Shown here: piece by piece, positions 40,270 through 51,600 of the stretch
How positions within the stretch are numbered: the first letter of the stretch is position 1
Layout: every line of letters begins with the position of its first letter
Source: Prorocentrum cordatum
Taxonomy: Eukaryota > Sar > Dinophyceae > Prorocentrales > Prorocentraceae
Direction of reading: 5' to 3'
Assembly (NCBI GenBank): GCA_963575745.1
Contig: CAUYUJ010009413.1
Coordinates: forward strand, 50,001-112,000
Length of the DNA: 62,000 nt
Made by a program: the position numbers and the translations under genes
The notes under the pieces: generated by a model
The model's input: only the letters and a program-made list of their open reading frames with translations
Told to the model about the DNA's origin: nothing
The model's database searches: none

Positions 40270-41803
40270 GTTGGTGAATGTGTGAGTGTGTATGGTGGTG
40301 ATGGTGATGACGATAATAGTGATGGTGACGATGATCACGATGATGTTGATGATGATGATGGTGGTGGTGATGGTGGTGATGACAAAAAGTGATGGTGATA
40401 ATGGTGATGATGGTGATGATGGTAATGTGAACGTGATGGTGATGATGGTGATGATGCTGCTTCTGCTGATGAGAAGGATGCTGATGATGGTGCCGATGCT
40501 GCTGATGATGATGATGGCGTTGATGATAATGTTGCTGCTGCTGATGATGAAGAGGATGTTGATGATGATGCTGACGATGATCATGTTGATGATGTTGATG
40601 ATGCTGATGGTGATGATGAGTGGTGGTGATGTTTGAATGGATGGGTGGCGGTTAATGACGACTAAATGATTGGTGTGGGCGAGTGAGTGATGATGGGTAG
40701 ATGGTGTTGACGACGACGACATGGTGATGATGATGATGATGATGATGGTGGTGATGGTGGTGGTGGTGCTGATGACCTGTGAGCGTGTGGATGGGTGTGC
40801 TCCTGCGCGGGGTGCCCATGTGGGGAACCAGATGATACTGTTGGTGTTGATGATGCTGATAGTGGTGAGCAGGATGAGGATGCGGATGGGGGTGAACATG
40901 CTGATGATGATGATGGTGATGATGGTGAGGATGATGATGCTGCTGATGGTGGTGATCATGATGCTGCCGATGATGATGATGATGATGATGCTGATGATGG
41001 TGATGATCATGATGGTGATGATGGGGATGATGACGGACAATGTGATGATGCTAATGACGAGGATGTTGATGATGATGATGAAGCTGAGGCTGAGGATGAT
41101 GAGGATGATGCGGGTAATGACGCTGCTGAGGATGGTGATGCTGATGACGTTAACGTTGACGACGCTGGCATCGAGCATTTTGATGTTGATGATGATCATG
41201 ATTAATATGACGATGTTTTTGATGTTGATGTTGATGCTGATAATGCTAATGATGTTGATGCTAATGCTGGTCACGATCACGATGACAATGCAGATGCTGA
41301 TGATGCCGATGCCGATGCTGACGCTGATGTTGATTCTGATTGTGATGCTGAGTATGTCGATGCTGATGTCGATGATGCTGATGATGATGCTGGTGGCAAT
41401 GATGATGCTGATGATGAGGATGCTGAGGATGCTGAGGATGCTGATGACGATGACGATGCTGATGATGGTGATGCTGATGATGACGATGATGATGTTGATG
41501 GTGATGGTGATGGTGATGGTGGGGATGATGATGATGATGGTGATGATGGTGATGGTGATGGTGATGGTGATGATAATGCTGATGGTGGTGCTGATGCTGA
41601 TGACACCGATGCTTATGCTGCTGGTGATGCTGCTTATGACGATGGTGATGAGGATGGTGAGGGTGGTAATGATGATGATGATGATGATGATGATGCTGCT
41701 GATGATGATGCTTATGATGACGGTGATGATGATGATGATATCATGCTGATGATGATGATGATGTTGATGATGATGATGGTAGTGATGATGATGATAGTGA
41801 TGC

Positions 41804-41838
<35 letters not shown>

Positions 41839-41842
41839 GTGG

Positions 41843-41931
<89 letters not shown>

Positions 41932-42065
41932 CTGAGTGCGTGGGTGTGTGGGTTTGTGGGTGTGTGGGTTAGGTGGAGAAGGAGGAGGAGGAGGAGGAGG
42001 AGGAGGAGGAGGAGGTGGGATAAGGAGGATGAGGAGGAGGATAATGATGATGATGAGGAGGAGGG
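40270..42065 (+). repeat. (TGATGA)n array, ~1.8 kb
   Basis: TGATGATGG and TGCTGATG variants, purest at about 41745-41930, then a short GGA run and (GT)n. It produces poly-Asp, poly-Met/Leu and Ile/Thr ORFs up to 342 codons, all artefacts. Confidence 0.95.
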
Positions 42066-42354
42066 ATGACGAGGAGCATGAGGAGGAGTTCCAGGATGTG
42101 TGTGTGTGTGTGCTCAGAGAAACAATAGTCCGATTTGATGCGGGGGAGATCTACTCGGGACGACCGTTGGCCCTGGGGAACGGGTCGGGCGCACTCTGGA
42201 CAAGGAGCCTTTTATGAAGCTAGGAGGGTGCCCTACAAACATCTCATGGGAAGGGGGGGTCTTGGTGCATCCCCCCCGAGCTGGTCCTCCCCCAGGACCT
42301 CCTCTGCAGAGGCCTGGAGGGCTCCGAAGATTCGATGAGCAACAGCTGCGTAAA

Positions 42355-42495
42355 CATGAGCTTTTCGACTTTACTTCCTTGGATCGGCGCTTGCCCCCTT
42401 GGCGCCGCCCCTGGCGCGCTCCGCGCGCCTGGGAGGTGAGCCCAGCTCCGATCCAAGAATTCCGCGCGGAACTCTGACAGTTGATGTTTATGCCG
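42355..42495. repeat. DR-E foldback element
   Basis: TCCTTGGATCGGCGCTTGCC and GCTCCGATCCAAGAATTCCG arms around TTGGCGCCGCCCCTGGCGCG, with TGATGTTTATGCC outside the right arm. Confidence 0.78.
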
Positions 42496-42820
42496 TTATA
42501 GCTCGTCTTCGGATCGCGGAACTTCTCCAGGACTGTGCAGAGAAGGCCTTCTTCAGAACCGTGTCTTCCGAGGGGGAACGACAGAGAAGGACCTGATAAC
42601 AAGTTCATGTTTGTGCAGCGCCTTCTTCCCCTGCAGAGGCCCGCCCGCCTTTTCAGGGCCCCCCCCCTCCTTCGCGCCAACCCCTTGGTGCGACGGGTGC
42701 CGAGGCTCGGGGCGCTACTTCCTGGGGGTGCTCCAGCCTGGTGGGCCGGACGGCCACACTCCTTCGGTTGGATAGGACATGGCTAGGCTCTGGTTGTCTT
42801 CTTCTTTGTTTCGTCACCGT

Positions 42821-43005
42821 CGTCACGAGCGGCGAACATGTCCCTATCCGTGCCCTCTCGATCGGGCGCGATTCCGCGGATGCGCGGTCGCACGGATGCG
42901 TTCCGCGCGGGGCATCCGCGAAACGACGCCTTGTATCCGCGGGGATGCGACCCAGGGGCCTTGCCCGCGAGGCCGCGGATACGGATATGTGGTTCGCTCA
43001 CGACG
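42821..43005. repeat. foldback TIR element
   Basis: CGTCACGAGCGGCGAACATG ... TATCCGTG at the left and GATACGGATATGTGGTTCGC ... ACGACG at the right are inverse with few mismatches. The centre holds GCGGATGCGCGG/CCGCGGGGATGCG arms. A single copy in this window. Confidence 0.7.
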
Positions 43006-43173
43006 TCTGGAAGCGCGACTCAGTAAGCCCAACAATCGTAGCACAAATTGGAAAGGTGGAGCACCACCATACCCAAACCACCATGACATTAGTTCGAACA
43101 AGTGTAACATACTTTGGTGGTGATTCGTCGTCGGAATGGTAAGGCTTCGGCCTTCGCACAGAGAGCCCCGCCC

Positions 43174-43365
43174 CAAGGCGGTCCCAGCTGGCATCAACAG
43201 GCCCCCCGAGTAGTCCCAGCTGGCCTCAGCATACCTCCCGAGTAGCCCTGGGCGGTCTCAACACGCTGGCGCCGCCTCGAGCGGCGCCCTACTCCCCAGG
43301 ATTTGGGTGTTGAGACCGCCCAGACTGCTCGGGGGCCTGTTGAGGCCAGCGGGGACTACCTGGGG
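43174..43365. repeat. foldback with doubled left arm
   Basis: GGCGGTCTCAACACG is inverse to GTGTTGAGACCGCCCAG, and CAACAGGCCCCCCGAGTAG to CTCGGGGGCCTGTTG. The left side carries two related copies of the CCCGAGTAG phrase. Confidence 0.75.
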
Positions 43366-43403
43366 GTATGTTTATTTGCAATGGGAGATATCCAGCACGA
43401 ACG

Positions 43404-43582
43404 AAATGGGCACGGAAAGAATGGGTACAATGCCCAACAGCAGTTCTTGGAACAGGACTTGCTGTCCGCGGCGCCTCGGCCTGTGTCCATTTGAGACAGA
43501 AGGCCTCCTGCCCAAGGTCGCTGTTGGTTTCGGTAAACCCTTGTTGTTTGGCATTGTACCCACTTTTTCCGTGCCCATTTAG
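43404..43582. repeat. DR-D TIR element
   Basis: GAAATGGGCACGGAAAGAAT to CTTTTTCCGTGCCCATTTAG with the CCCAACAGCAG interior. Confidence 0.83.
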
Positions 43583-43607
43583 GGCGTCCAACAATCTCAC
43601 CACGCGG

Positions 43608-43702
43608 ATTGCGAAGTCTGTTGCGTGCAGCTGGCTTCGGCCCCCTCCGCCGGGAGGCGCCAGGAAAAGCGGATGCATGAGCTAATTCGATAACCCTCCT
43701 TT
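43608..43702. repeat. DR-C fragment
   Basis: GAAGTCTGTTGCGTGCAGCT to ATGAGCTAATTCGATAAC without either terminal TIR. Confidence 0.6.
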
Positions 43703-44304
43703 TCCTCCCAGACGTCGGGCGGACTGATCACTTCGACCCCATACCTCCAACACAGACAGTAGCCTGGGACAGAACATTCCCCCAGGGGAGCCCAGCTGAG
43801 CCAGATAACCGCGCGACGCCTCGAGGTCTGACGCCCGAGGAGGTTTTTCCAATGCTTCTGCCGCTTTGGCCCCGTTTCGGCCAGAGACTGGTGCCCGAGC
43901 TCGCACTTCCAGACATCCTTCCCGTCCGAAATGTCGAAACGGCTTCTCTGTCGCCTTCTGTTTGCCTTTTCAGCTCGGTGTTGGGCCTTCGGGACCGTCA
44001 ACCGAATTGCTCGGGACGACGAGACTACCCTTGGATGAAGGGTCGACATGTTGGGGGCCCGCACATCGATGTTCCGAAATTTGGCAGAGATAAACTTGCC
44101 TTGGCGCTAGATCCTTCCCCCCCGACCTTCCGGGGCGTTCAATAGCCCGCCGATTCCGTAGACAAAGCAGGGCTGATGTTCAAAGGTCTGAGTGCTGGCG
44201 CAAGAGCCAGTTGGCTGCTTTTCTTACATGTTTTTGAGCTTCAGTCGCAGTCGTTGTTGGAAGCAGCCCTGGCAGTAGGTCTGGACCGACGTGGGGTGGT
44301 CCGC

Positions 44305-44478
44305 CTCCTCCTCCTCCTCCTCCTCCTCCTGCTCCACCACCTCCCCCTCCTCCTCCTCCTCCTCCTCCCTCGTCCTCTCCTCCTCCTCCTCCTCCTCCTC
44401 CTCCTCCTCCTCCCTCCTCCTCCTCCTCCTCCTCCTCCTCCTCCTCCTCCTCCTCCTCCTCCTCCTCCTCCTCCCACC
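44305..44478 (+). repeat. (CCT)n microsatellite
   Basis: Nearly pure CCT triplets, about 165 bp, ending CCCACCCCAG. Confidence 0.97.
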
Positions 44479-44864
44479 CCAGTGCTCTTCGTGTTCGCTG
44501 GCTGTCCTTGTGCATCCTGGGGAGGCTAACCCCGAGTGCTCTTCGGTCTGCCCGGCGGAGGGCATCATGCTCTCGAAGGCTGTTCTGCTGTCCAGGGTCC
44601 GGCCGCATCGGGGGCCTGTCGCTTACAGGGTCCGGCTTGAATAAGGAACACTTACTTGCCAAAAGGGGCTCGGTCGTTCCTTTGGTTTGCATGCGTTCCG
44701 CTACCTTTTTGGCGGCGAGCCCCCCTGGTGTTCTCTCGGATTTCCTGGACGTATTCGGAAAAAAAGGGGTTTCGTTCTTTATTTACCGTTCCTTAGGTCA
44801 GGCCGAATACTGTATCGATCAGCGACGCACTCCTGTTTCCACGTCCTTGCGCCCCGCCTGGGCA

Positions 44865-44925
44865 GGTGCCCCCCGGTCGACCGCCCTCCGCTTCCGGGAC
44901 GCCCTGGTGGCCTTTGGGGCATCCC
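44865..44925 (+). CDS. candidate small exon
   Basis: After CCTGGGCAG (about 44864) a short frame reading APRSTALRFRDALVAF has G/C at every third position until TTT GGG. No donor is proven and the family is unknown. It lies upstream of the 7TM gene and could be one of its 5' exons. Confidence 0.28.
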
Positions 44926-45049
44926 GCGGACCAGACCACGCATCCCAAGGAGTCCCAGGAGGCCTCAAAGAGGCCAAAATCCTTTCAAAACCTAGGACCA
45001 GTCTGTGTTTTTGGCTTTCTCGTCTACTTTTCGACTTCTCGTCGCGAGC

Positions 45050-45152
45050 AAGGGGGGGGAAGTGAGAAGGCGAAGCTCTCCTCAGAAGGCGGGGGGCTTC
45101 TCAGCAGCGCGCCGGCCTCTGAGGAGTTTTCGGTGTCTTCGGGGAAGATTTG
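45050..45152 (+). repeat. DR-K copy
   Basis: GGGGGGGAAGTGAGAAGGCG ... CTCAGAAGGCGGGGGGCTTC ... TTTTCGGTGTCTTCGGGG. It joins DR-L directly. Confidence 0.7.
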
Positions 45153-45154
45153 GA

Positions 45155-45304
45155 GAATCACCGAGCGCTTTCCACTACTCGCCAAGTGCCTACTCGCAAC
45201 CGTCCGAACAACTCATGTCCGTTTTTGGTGCAAATGATCGTAGATCCCCCGCGGCGGATCCAGGCCATTTGCGAGTAGTTACTTTGCGAGTAGTGGAACG
45301 CGCT
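45155..45304. repeat. DR-L TIR element
   Basis: GAGCGCTTTCCACTACTCGC at the left and GCGAGTAGTGGAACGCGCTC at the right; TIRs about 38 bp, interior CGTAGATCCCCCGCGGCGG. The more intact of two copies. Confidence 0.9.
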
Positions 45305-45432
45305 CGTCTAGGTTTTAGAGACCTTCTCAGAAGGCCTGGCCCCATCTCGCTCGAAGAACTGGCTCGCCTGTTTTAGAGACCTTCTCAGAAGGCCTGGCCC
45401 TGTTGTTTTTCTGACAGGTCGCCTGAGAATAC

Positions 45433-45591
45433 TTACCAGCCTCGAACGTATCCCTATCCCTAAGATTGACACGCCAAAAGGCGATGACAATCTTAGGGAT
45501 GCGCCCTCAAAAACAATAAGGGAATCCCTAAGATTGGCATCGTGATGAGGAGATGCCCAGCATAGGGATAGGGATATATTCCAGGCTGGTA
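45433..45591. repeat. DR-M TIR element with 6-bp TSD GAATAC
   Basis: TTACCAGCCTCGAACGTATC at the left and ATATATTCCAGGCTGGTA at the right, 159 bp, flanked by GAATAC (45427-45432, 45592-45597). The inner CCTATCCCTAAGATTG is also inverted. With the TSD's G, its right end forms TAG, just before an exon-like segment. Confidence 0.88.
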
Positions 45592-45592
45592 G

Positions 45593-45767
45593 AATACTGG
45601 CACCTGTCCGGCCCCGCCGCCCAGGCCAGAAGCCAGGGGGAGGGGGGGGTGCTCTGCGCGCACTTCTCCGCCAGGGGGCCGCGCCGGAGGCCCTGGCTCT
45701 GCGACGCACTCACCCCCGGCGACGCCTCCGGCGCGCCGCCCCACGGTGCGCTCCGCGTGCCAGGGAG
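45593..45767 (+). CDS. probable luminal exon of the 7TM gene (5' part)
   Basis: Right after the DR-M element one frame reads YWHLSGPAAQARSQGEGG, then VLCAHFSARG and LCDALTPGDASGAPP, with about 95% G/C third positions and no stop. It ends at CCAGGGAG where a DR-A element begins. Two Cys and Pro/Gly-rich composition suit a luminal or extracellular region. It lies 425 bp before the better-supported exon at 46192, on the same strand. The frame upstream meets a TGA, so the acceptor must lie at or close to the TAG at 45590-45592. Linkage to the downstream exons is inferred from position and codon style. Confidence 0.42.
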
Positions 45768-45769
45768 AT

Positions 45770-45902
45770 CTTGGCATCGCTCGGACGTGTGCATGTTTCT
45801 CTCGGCGAGGACCATCGAGGAGCATCCTTGGTCATTTGGCGAAGAAACCACGCACGAAACGGAAAAAAACATAAGGAACGGACGGACGTCCGAGCGATGG
45901 CC
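45770..45902. repeat. DR-A TIR element in a probable intron
   Basis: TCTTGGCATCGCTCGGACG to GACGTCCGAGCGATGGCCAG. Near-identical CCAGGGAG (45760-45767) and CCAGGGGAG (45901-45909) bracket it, a possible TSD. The right copy supplies CAG|G as a potential 3' splice site. A short GC3-rich piece follows (about 45915-45945, reading VQIRSAPLGAP). Confidence 0.75.
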
Positions 45903-46191
45903 AGGGGAGGGGGGCCCGGTGCAGATCCGCAGCGCCCCGCTTGGAGCTCCAAAAGCTGATGGTCGTGCCCCTTCCGTGCTTCTGCTCTCGCGGACTTCCG
46001 GGGGGTGCCGTCGGACCCCCAGGAGAGGACCCCGGGCCGTCTTCTCGCCCCGCTCTCTCCAGGGCTTGACCTGAATTCTCGACTTTGTTTCGGGGTAAAG
46101 ACGGATTCGAGACAGAAGCGAGGGAAAGCGGAAACAAAACGAAAGCGAGAAACACCGTTTAGGTTCAGCCTTGGTTATCTCTTTTCTGCAG

Positions 46192-46299
46192 TTGGCCCTC
46201 CGGCCCTCCAGCCAGCAGGGGAGGCTGGGCGAGGTCGAGGGCCTGAGGGGCGAGGTGGCCTTCCTGAACCTCGGGTTCGACGGCCCCTCGCAGCTCGAG
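46192..46299 (+). CDS. 7TM gene, luminal exon 'a'
   Basis: Preceded by a pyrimidine-rich acceptor TCTCTTTTCTGCAG (AG at 46190-46191). The frame reads LALRPSSQQGRL, then GEVAFLNLGFDGPSQLE, with every third position G or C. That is the strongest coding signature among the upstream exons. Alternating hydrophobic residues suggest beta strands of the luminal domain. It ends at CTCGAG|GC, a GC donor within a repeated 11-bp site. Confidence 0.6.
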
Positions 46300-47637
46300 G
46301 CTTGTGGAGGACGATCAAAGGAGAGGGAGCATGTTGCCAAAGGATTTCCAGATGCCTAGGACATGTGTTAAGACTGTTTAGAGCATGTAAAGCACATGTT
46401 TTAGCCATTTCCAGGACATTTTCCTACATCTTCAACACATGTTTAATTCGATGAGAGGACTGTTAGGGTGTCCATTTTTCGTGGCATCCACAACTCGAGG
46501 CCCGACGAAGAGCAGAAAGAAAACGGCACACGCATAAGTGTTTGGAGCTCCGCGTGGATTTTCTTGGATCAGCGCTGGCCCCCTTCCCTGGCGCGCGAGG
46601 CGAACCACGATAGCCGCTCCAGTGCCGCTCCAGCAATATCCGCGCGAACCACGATAGCCTTCGTCTGTTTTATTCCTGCGTGTGATCAGGACGAACTTAG
46701 CTGACCTCGCCAGATCAGACGACCCCTGCCTAGCCGCCAAAGGAAAAAGTATGTTCACGACGAATGCTCAATCGGATTCAGCGCGGATCCAAGAAGTCCT
46801 TGCGGACCTCCGAAAGTTTTTGCTTGTGCCAGGGTGTGCTCGTCTTCGACGGACACACCCTGCGGGCGGAAGCGTGCGCTCGCCCCGAGTCCCCACCACA
46901 TCGCCCCCCGGCAGGATCAGTCAGCATCGACTCGGAACACCGGATCGAATCGAAGTCGGATTGAGCCGCGGAAGCGGATCGAATCAAAGTTTTTGTTCGC
47001 CGAAGAGGAGCAAAAAGTGACATAAACATGACAACTCGGAGGTCCGCGCGGATTTCTCGGATCGGCGCTGGGGCCCCCCGGCGGCGCCTCCGGCGCCGCC
47101 CCTGGCGCGCTCCGCGCGCCAGGGAGTGGGGTCCAGCGCCGATCCGAGAAATCCGCGCGGACCTCAGAGTTTTTTTATGTTTATGTCACTTTTTCTTCCC
47201 CTAGAAGAGGTGCAGGACCGCCATTCGCCCACCGTGGTCTTGGTGGGCGCCTGGGCCTTCCTCGCCTCCGCCCTCGCCCTCGCCGCGGCGATCGCCGTGC
47301 GCGCGCGGGGCCGGTCCTGGCTCCACGCCCTGCTGCTCGTGACCCTGGTGACGAAGTGCGGGGTGATGCTGCTCGTCCGCCTCGATCCGAGAGGGCCTCC
47401 TGGCCGCCGCCGACGGGCTCCATGCTTTTCGCCACGAGGGAGCGGGTCCTGAAGGTTTCTTGCGTGTTTGGTGTCCAAGGGCGCTCCGGGGGCCCCGGGA
47501 TCGTCAGAAAGCGGCTCACGAGGAAAAGCTTGTCTTCGGGGAAGGCCCCAGGGCCCAAGACCCGTTTTCCTCAGGGCCCGTTTCCCCGGTCCCTGTGTTC
47601 GGGATGAGGCTGGGGATGAGGAGGGGGATGAGGAGGG

Positions 47638-47709
<72 letters not shown>

Positions 47710-48099
47710 CGGTGCTGCTGCCGATGATGATGCTGATGATGATGCTGATGATGATTATGATGATGATAGTGATGATGATGATGATGATGGTGATGTTGCT
47801 GATGATGGTAATTATGATGATACGCATTGTGATGATGATGGTGGTTGTGGTAATGATGATGATGCTTATGATGATGCTAATGATGATGTTGATGATGATG
47901 ATGATGATGATGATGATCATGATGATGCTGACCGTGACGGTGATGGTGATGATGATGATGGCGATGATGGTTATACTTCGGATAAGCATGAGGATGAGGA
48001 CGAGGATGAACTGAGGAGGGGGAGGAGGAGAAAGAGGAGTAGGTGGTGGAGGAGGATGAGGATGCTGCTGCTGATGATGATGATGACGATGCCGATGCC

Positions 48100-48132
<33 letters not shown>

Positions 48133-48596
48133 GATGATGATGATGATGCTGAAGATGATGATGATATGATGATTATGATGACGATGCTGATGCTGATGAT
48201 GATGATGATGCTGATGATGATGAATTTGATGATGTGGTACTGATGCTGATGAGGTTGATTCTGATGCTTATGATGATAGTGATGATGATGGTGATGTTGA
48301 CGATGTTGATTATGCTGATGAGGATGAGGCTGAGGGTCAGGCTGAGGGTGAGGGAAAGGGTGAGGATGATGCAGCTGTTTTTGATGATGCTGTCGTTGTT
48401 GATGACGATGATCATGATGATAGTGATGCTGATAATATTGATGCTGGTGGTGCTGATGCTGAACATGATGATGATGAGCTGGATGCTGAGGCTGATGCTG
48501 ATTATGATGCTTATTATGATGCTTGTGATGATGATGGTGATGATGGTGGTGATGATGGTGATGGTGAGATGCTGCGATTGACGATGGTGATGATGC

Positions 48597-48646
<50 letters not shown>

Positions 48647-51600
48647 CTGACGATTGTGGTGGCGATGATGATGATTATGCTGGTGATGATGAGCAGGAGG
48701 AGCATGAGGAGGGGATGAGGAGGTGGAGACATTTCCGGAGATCTGCGCGAACTTCTCGGGTCGGCGCCTGGACCTCCCTGGTGGCGCGGCCGCACCTGGT
48801 GCGCTCCGCGCGCCATGGAAGGAGGCCCAGCGCCGACGAGATATCCGCGCGGAGCTCCGAAAGTTATGGTCATGCGGTTTTTTCTTCCCCACATGGTTAG
48901 TGGGGTTCTTGGTTTCTTCCCACCTGCGTCGCACCCGCGTCTCCCTCATCCTTCGCCCCTCCTCCATCTCCTCGTCACCTGCACTTGCGCACGCATGAGA
49001 CAATCAGACACACGCGAACATGCAGTCACACGCGCATGCAAAGAACACGCGCACCCAACAAACTCACAGCACGCATATAGACACACAATAACCGACAGGT
49101 ATGACACTTTCCGTGGTAGACATTGCTCCAACGTGGCGCTCGGTATTGTGACACACGTCCACATACAGCCGTGCACGCGTCATACACATTGATGGCATTT
49201 TCCGTGGCGGTCGTTGCTCAAGCGTGGCGCTCGGTATTGAGACACATGTCACAAATTGCCGTGCACGCATCATGCATTACCCACATTGCGACACACGTGT
49301 ACATACAGCCGCACACACATCATACACACACAAGGAATGCCTCCTCCTCCTCCTCCTCCTCCTCCTCCTCCTGCCCCCTCCTCCACCTCTTCCTCTTCCT
49401 CCGCCTCCTCGCCCCATCTCCACCCGAAAGCATCGATCAGGGGTGCCGACGGTGGAGTTGGCACAGGGGGGGGGAGCATCGACCCCCGAGTCGGCCATTC
49501 ATCGCAGATCGGGGGCCCGGGGGCCTCAAACTGCAGAGGAAAACGTGATGTTTCCCCATTGGGGGGCATGTTGTCGCTTCATCGGCGACGGATTGCATTG
49601 CCGAGTCCAAGTCGTCGTCTCCGCCCCTGAGCCACCCCCACACCACTCCCCAATCGAGAGCACCAGCGACCCTGCCTGCTTGGCCATGGCCATCCTGGGG
49701 GGGGGGGGGGGCGTAATGCATGGTGGCGGTCAAGAGATGCGAGGGGTGGGGGGGCGTCGCGCAAGAGTTTCGTGGGTGACGACGGATGAGTTGGGCTCTG
49801 GGCTTGCTCGCGGGCGTCGTCGTCACAGGGATGCTTGGATCGTCCTCTCCACGGTCCTGCCCAGCTGCTCAAGACGTGCTGTTTAATGTGGTGATTTTTC
49901 TCGGCGGCGAGCCGGGGGGGGGGGAAGTGAGAGGGAGCAGTCAAAAAGCCCGAGGTTTTCTGAGCCTTCTGCCAAAACACGGATGAGGGCGCGTGGGCTC
50001 GCGATGGGTCCCGCTTCCGCAACGAACCAGCGCGTTCTGGCACCTCTTCGGGCGGCACTGGCGCCATGCCTCAGGGATGCCTTCCCCGATCTATGGATCC
50101 AGCGACTGCGCCCCACTTGGCATCGCTCGGACGTGTGCATCTTTCCTTCGGCGAGGACCATCGAGGAGCATCCTTGATCGTTAGGCGAAAAAACCGCGCA
50201 CGAAACCACAAAAAAAACACAGGAATGGACGTCCGGGCGATGGCCAGCCCAGATCCACGCATCCCTGACCCATGCTAGCGAGAAGCCTGGGTCACCCGCG
50301 AGGCCGTGGGGGTCATCGCGCTTGGCGCGTCGCGGTCTGGGCCAGAGCGATTCCCACTCCCCCACGATCCGCCAGCAGGCGAGGAGGAGGAGGAGGAGGA
50401 GGAGGAGGAGGAGGAGGAGGGAGGAGGAGGAGGGAGGAGGAGGAGGAGGTGGAGGAGGAGGAGGAGGAGGAGGAGGAGGAGGACGGGCCAATAATCGAGA
50501 TGAATCCGTTCCACAGAGCGTTCCAGAACGCTCTCAGAGCGTTCCACAACGCTTCGAAAAGGCCGCGACGCTGGATACATCCTCCAGCCCCGCCGATTCT
50601 CAATGATTTCCGATTTATATCGCTCCGATGTTGTCCTCGGATTGGTTTCGTTTTACCCTTCGTCAGGGGCCGCCAGGGGCGAGGGGGAGGAGGCGGAGGA
50701 CGACAACGATAGGACGACGGCAAGAGGAGAGGGAGGGCGAATGGACATGCATACAGCTAGGTTGAACACATTCTGAGACTCGAGTTGGCCAGAACTCGGG
50801 TCCGCCGCCGCTTTCGGGAGCCTTGGGACGGTGGTCAATGCAAACGGGGGTCAGCCAGAGCGCCAGATCTTGCAGGATCTTGCAAGGCCTGATTGACCCG
50901 GATTTGCCATGACCCGGGCAGTAGAAACCGTCCTGGCCAGAATTTTGACGGTCCAATGTTAGTGAACTAGTTTTGCCAGCAAGAATTTGCGTCAATTTTC
51001 AGATTATGCTTTGTCATTTTTCTGGCAGCAGCGTCAGTCAAATCCGAGTTCCCCAAACTCGAGTCTTACGACTCCCCGATTCATGCCTCGCAGCCTGGGA
51101 GCCCAAAGTGACGGCCTGCGGACCTGAGGACGAAGGCCCTGACGGGCAGGGAGAGCGTCCAGCTGAAGTTTGTGCGGCACCTGCTGGGCGAGGTGCAAAT
51201 CATTTGCCAAGTGTTGGTTTTCTACATCGGGGAGCCGTGAATTGGCGTCTCCCCCCCTTCGTCCCGGTCCTCCTCGCACGGTGAGAACTCATCGGGGGCG
51301 GCAAAGAGGGGGGTGATGACTAGGGGAGGGTGGGTATCATGGCGTGGGCCATGATATTTCCCAGATTTCATGGCGCCTCTTCTTATTTCGTTACGTCCCC
51401 GGCCCCTCCCCTGGGCCGCGCACGTGCCGCCGGCCATGATTTGCACCCCCCCCTCTTGGACGCCCCCCTCCTGGCCGCTCCCGAACTCAGGACGGAAGCC
51501 TCTGCTGCTGCCTCCTGGGGCCCTCGCCCGGCCCCTGGGCCGCTCAAGCACGCCTCGGGGGGTGAAGAGCGGGAGGGGTCGGGATGTCCGGGGGCCCAGG

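Noticed and set aside
40721-41749. 342-codon Met/Leu-rich open frame
   Set aside because: It is a translation of the TGATGA array; composition is set entirely by the triplet repeat and there is no start, domain or splice context.
47391-47460. Extension of the TM1-TM2 exon as EGLLAAADGLHAF
   Set aside because: It is in a different phase from TM1-TM2 and would need a frameshift. The GA donor at 47389 gives an in-phase join to 51150 instead.
47468-48169. Asp-rich 233-codon frame
   Set aside because: TGATGA array inside the intron following TM2.
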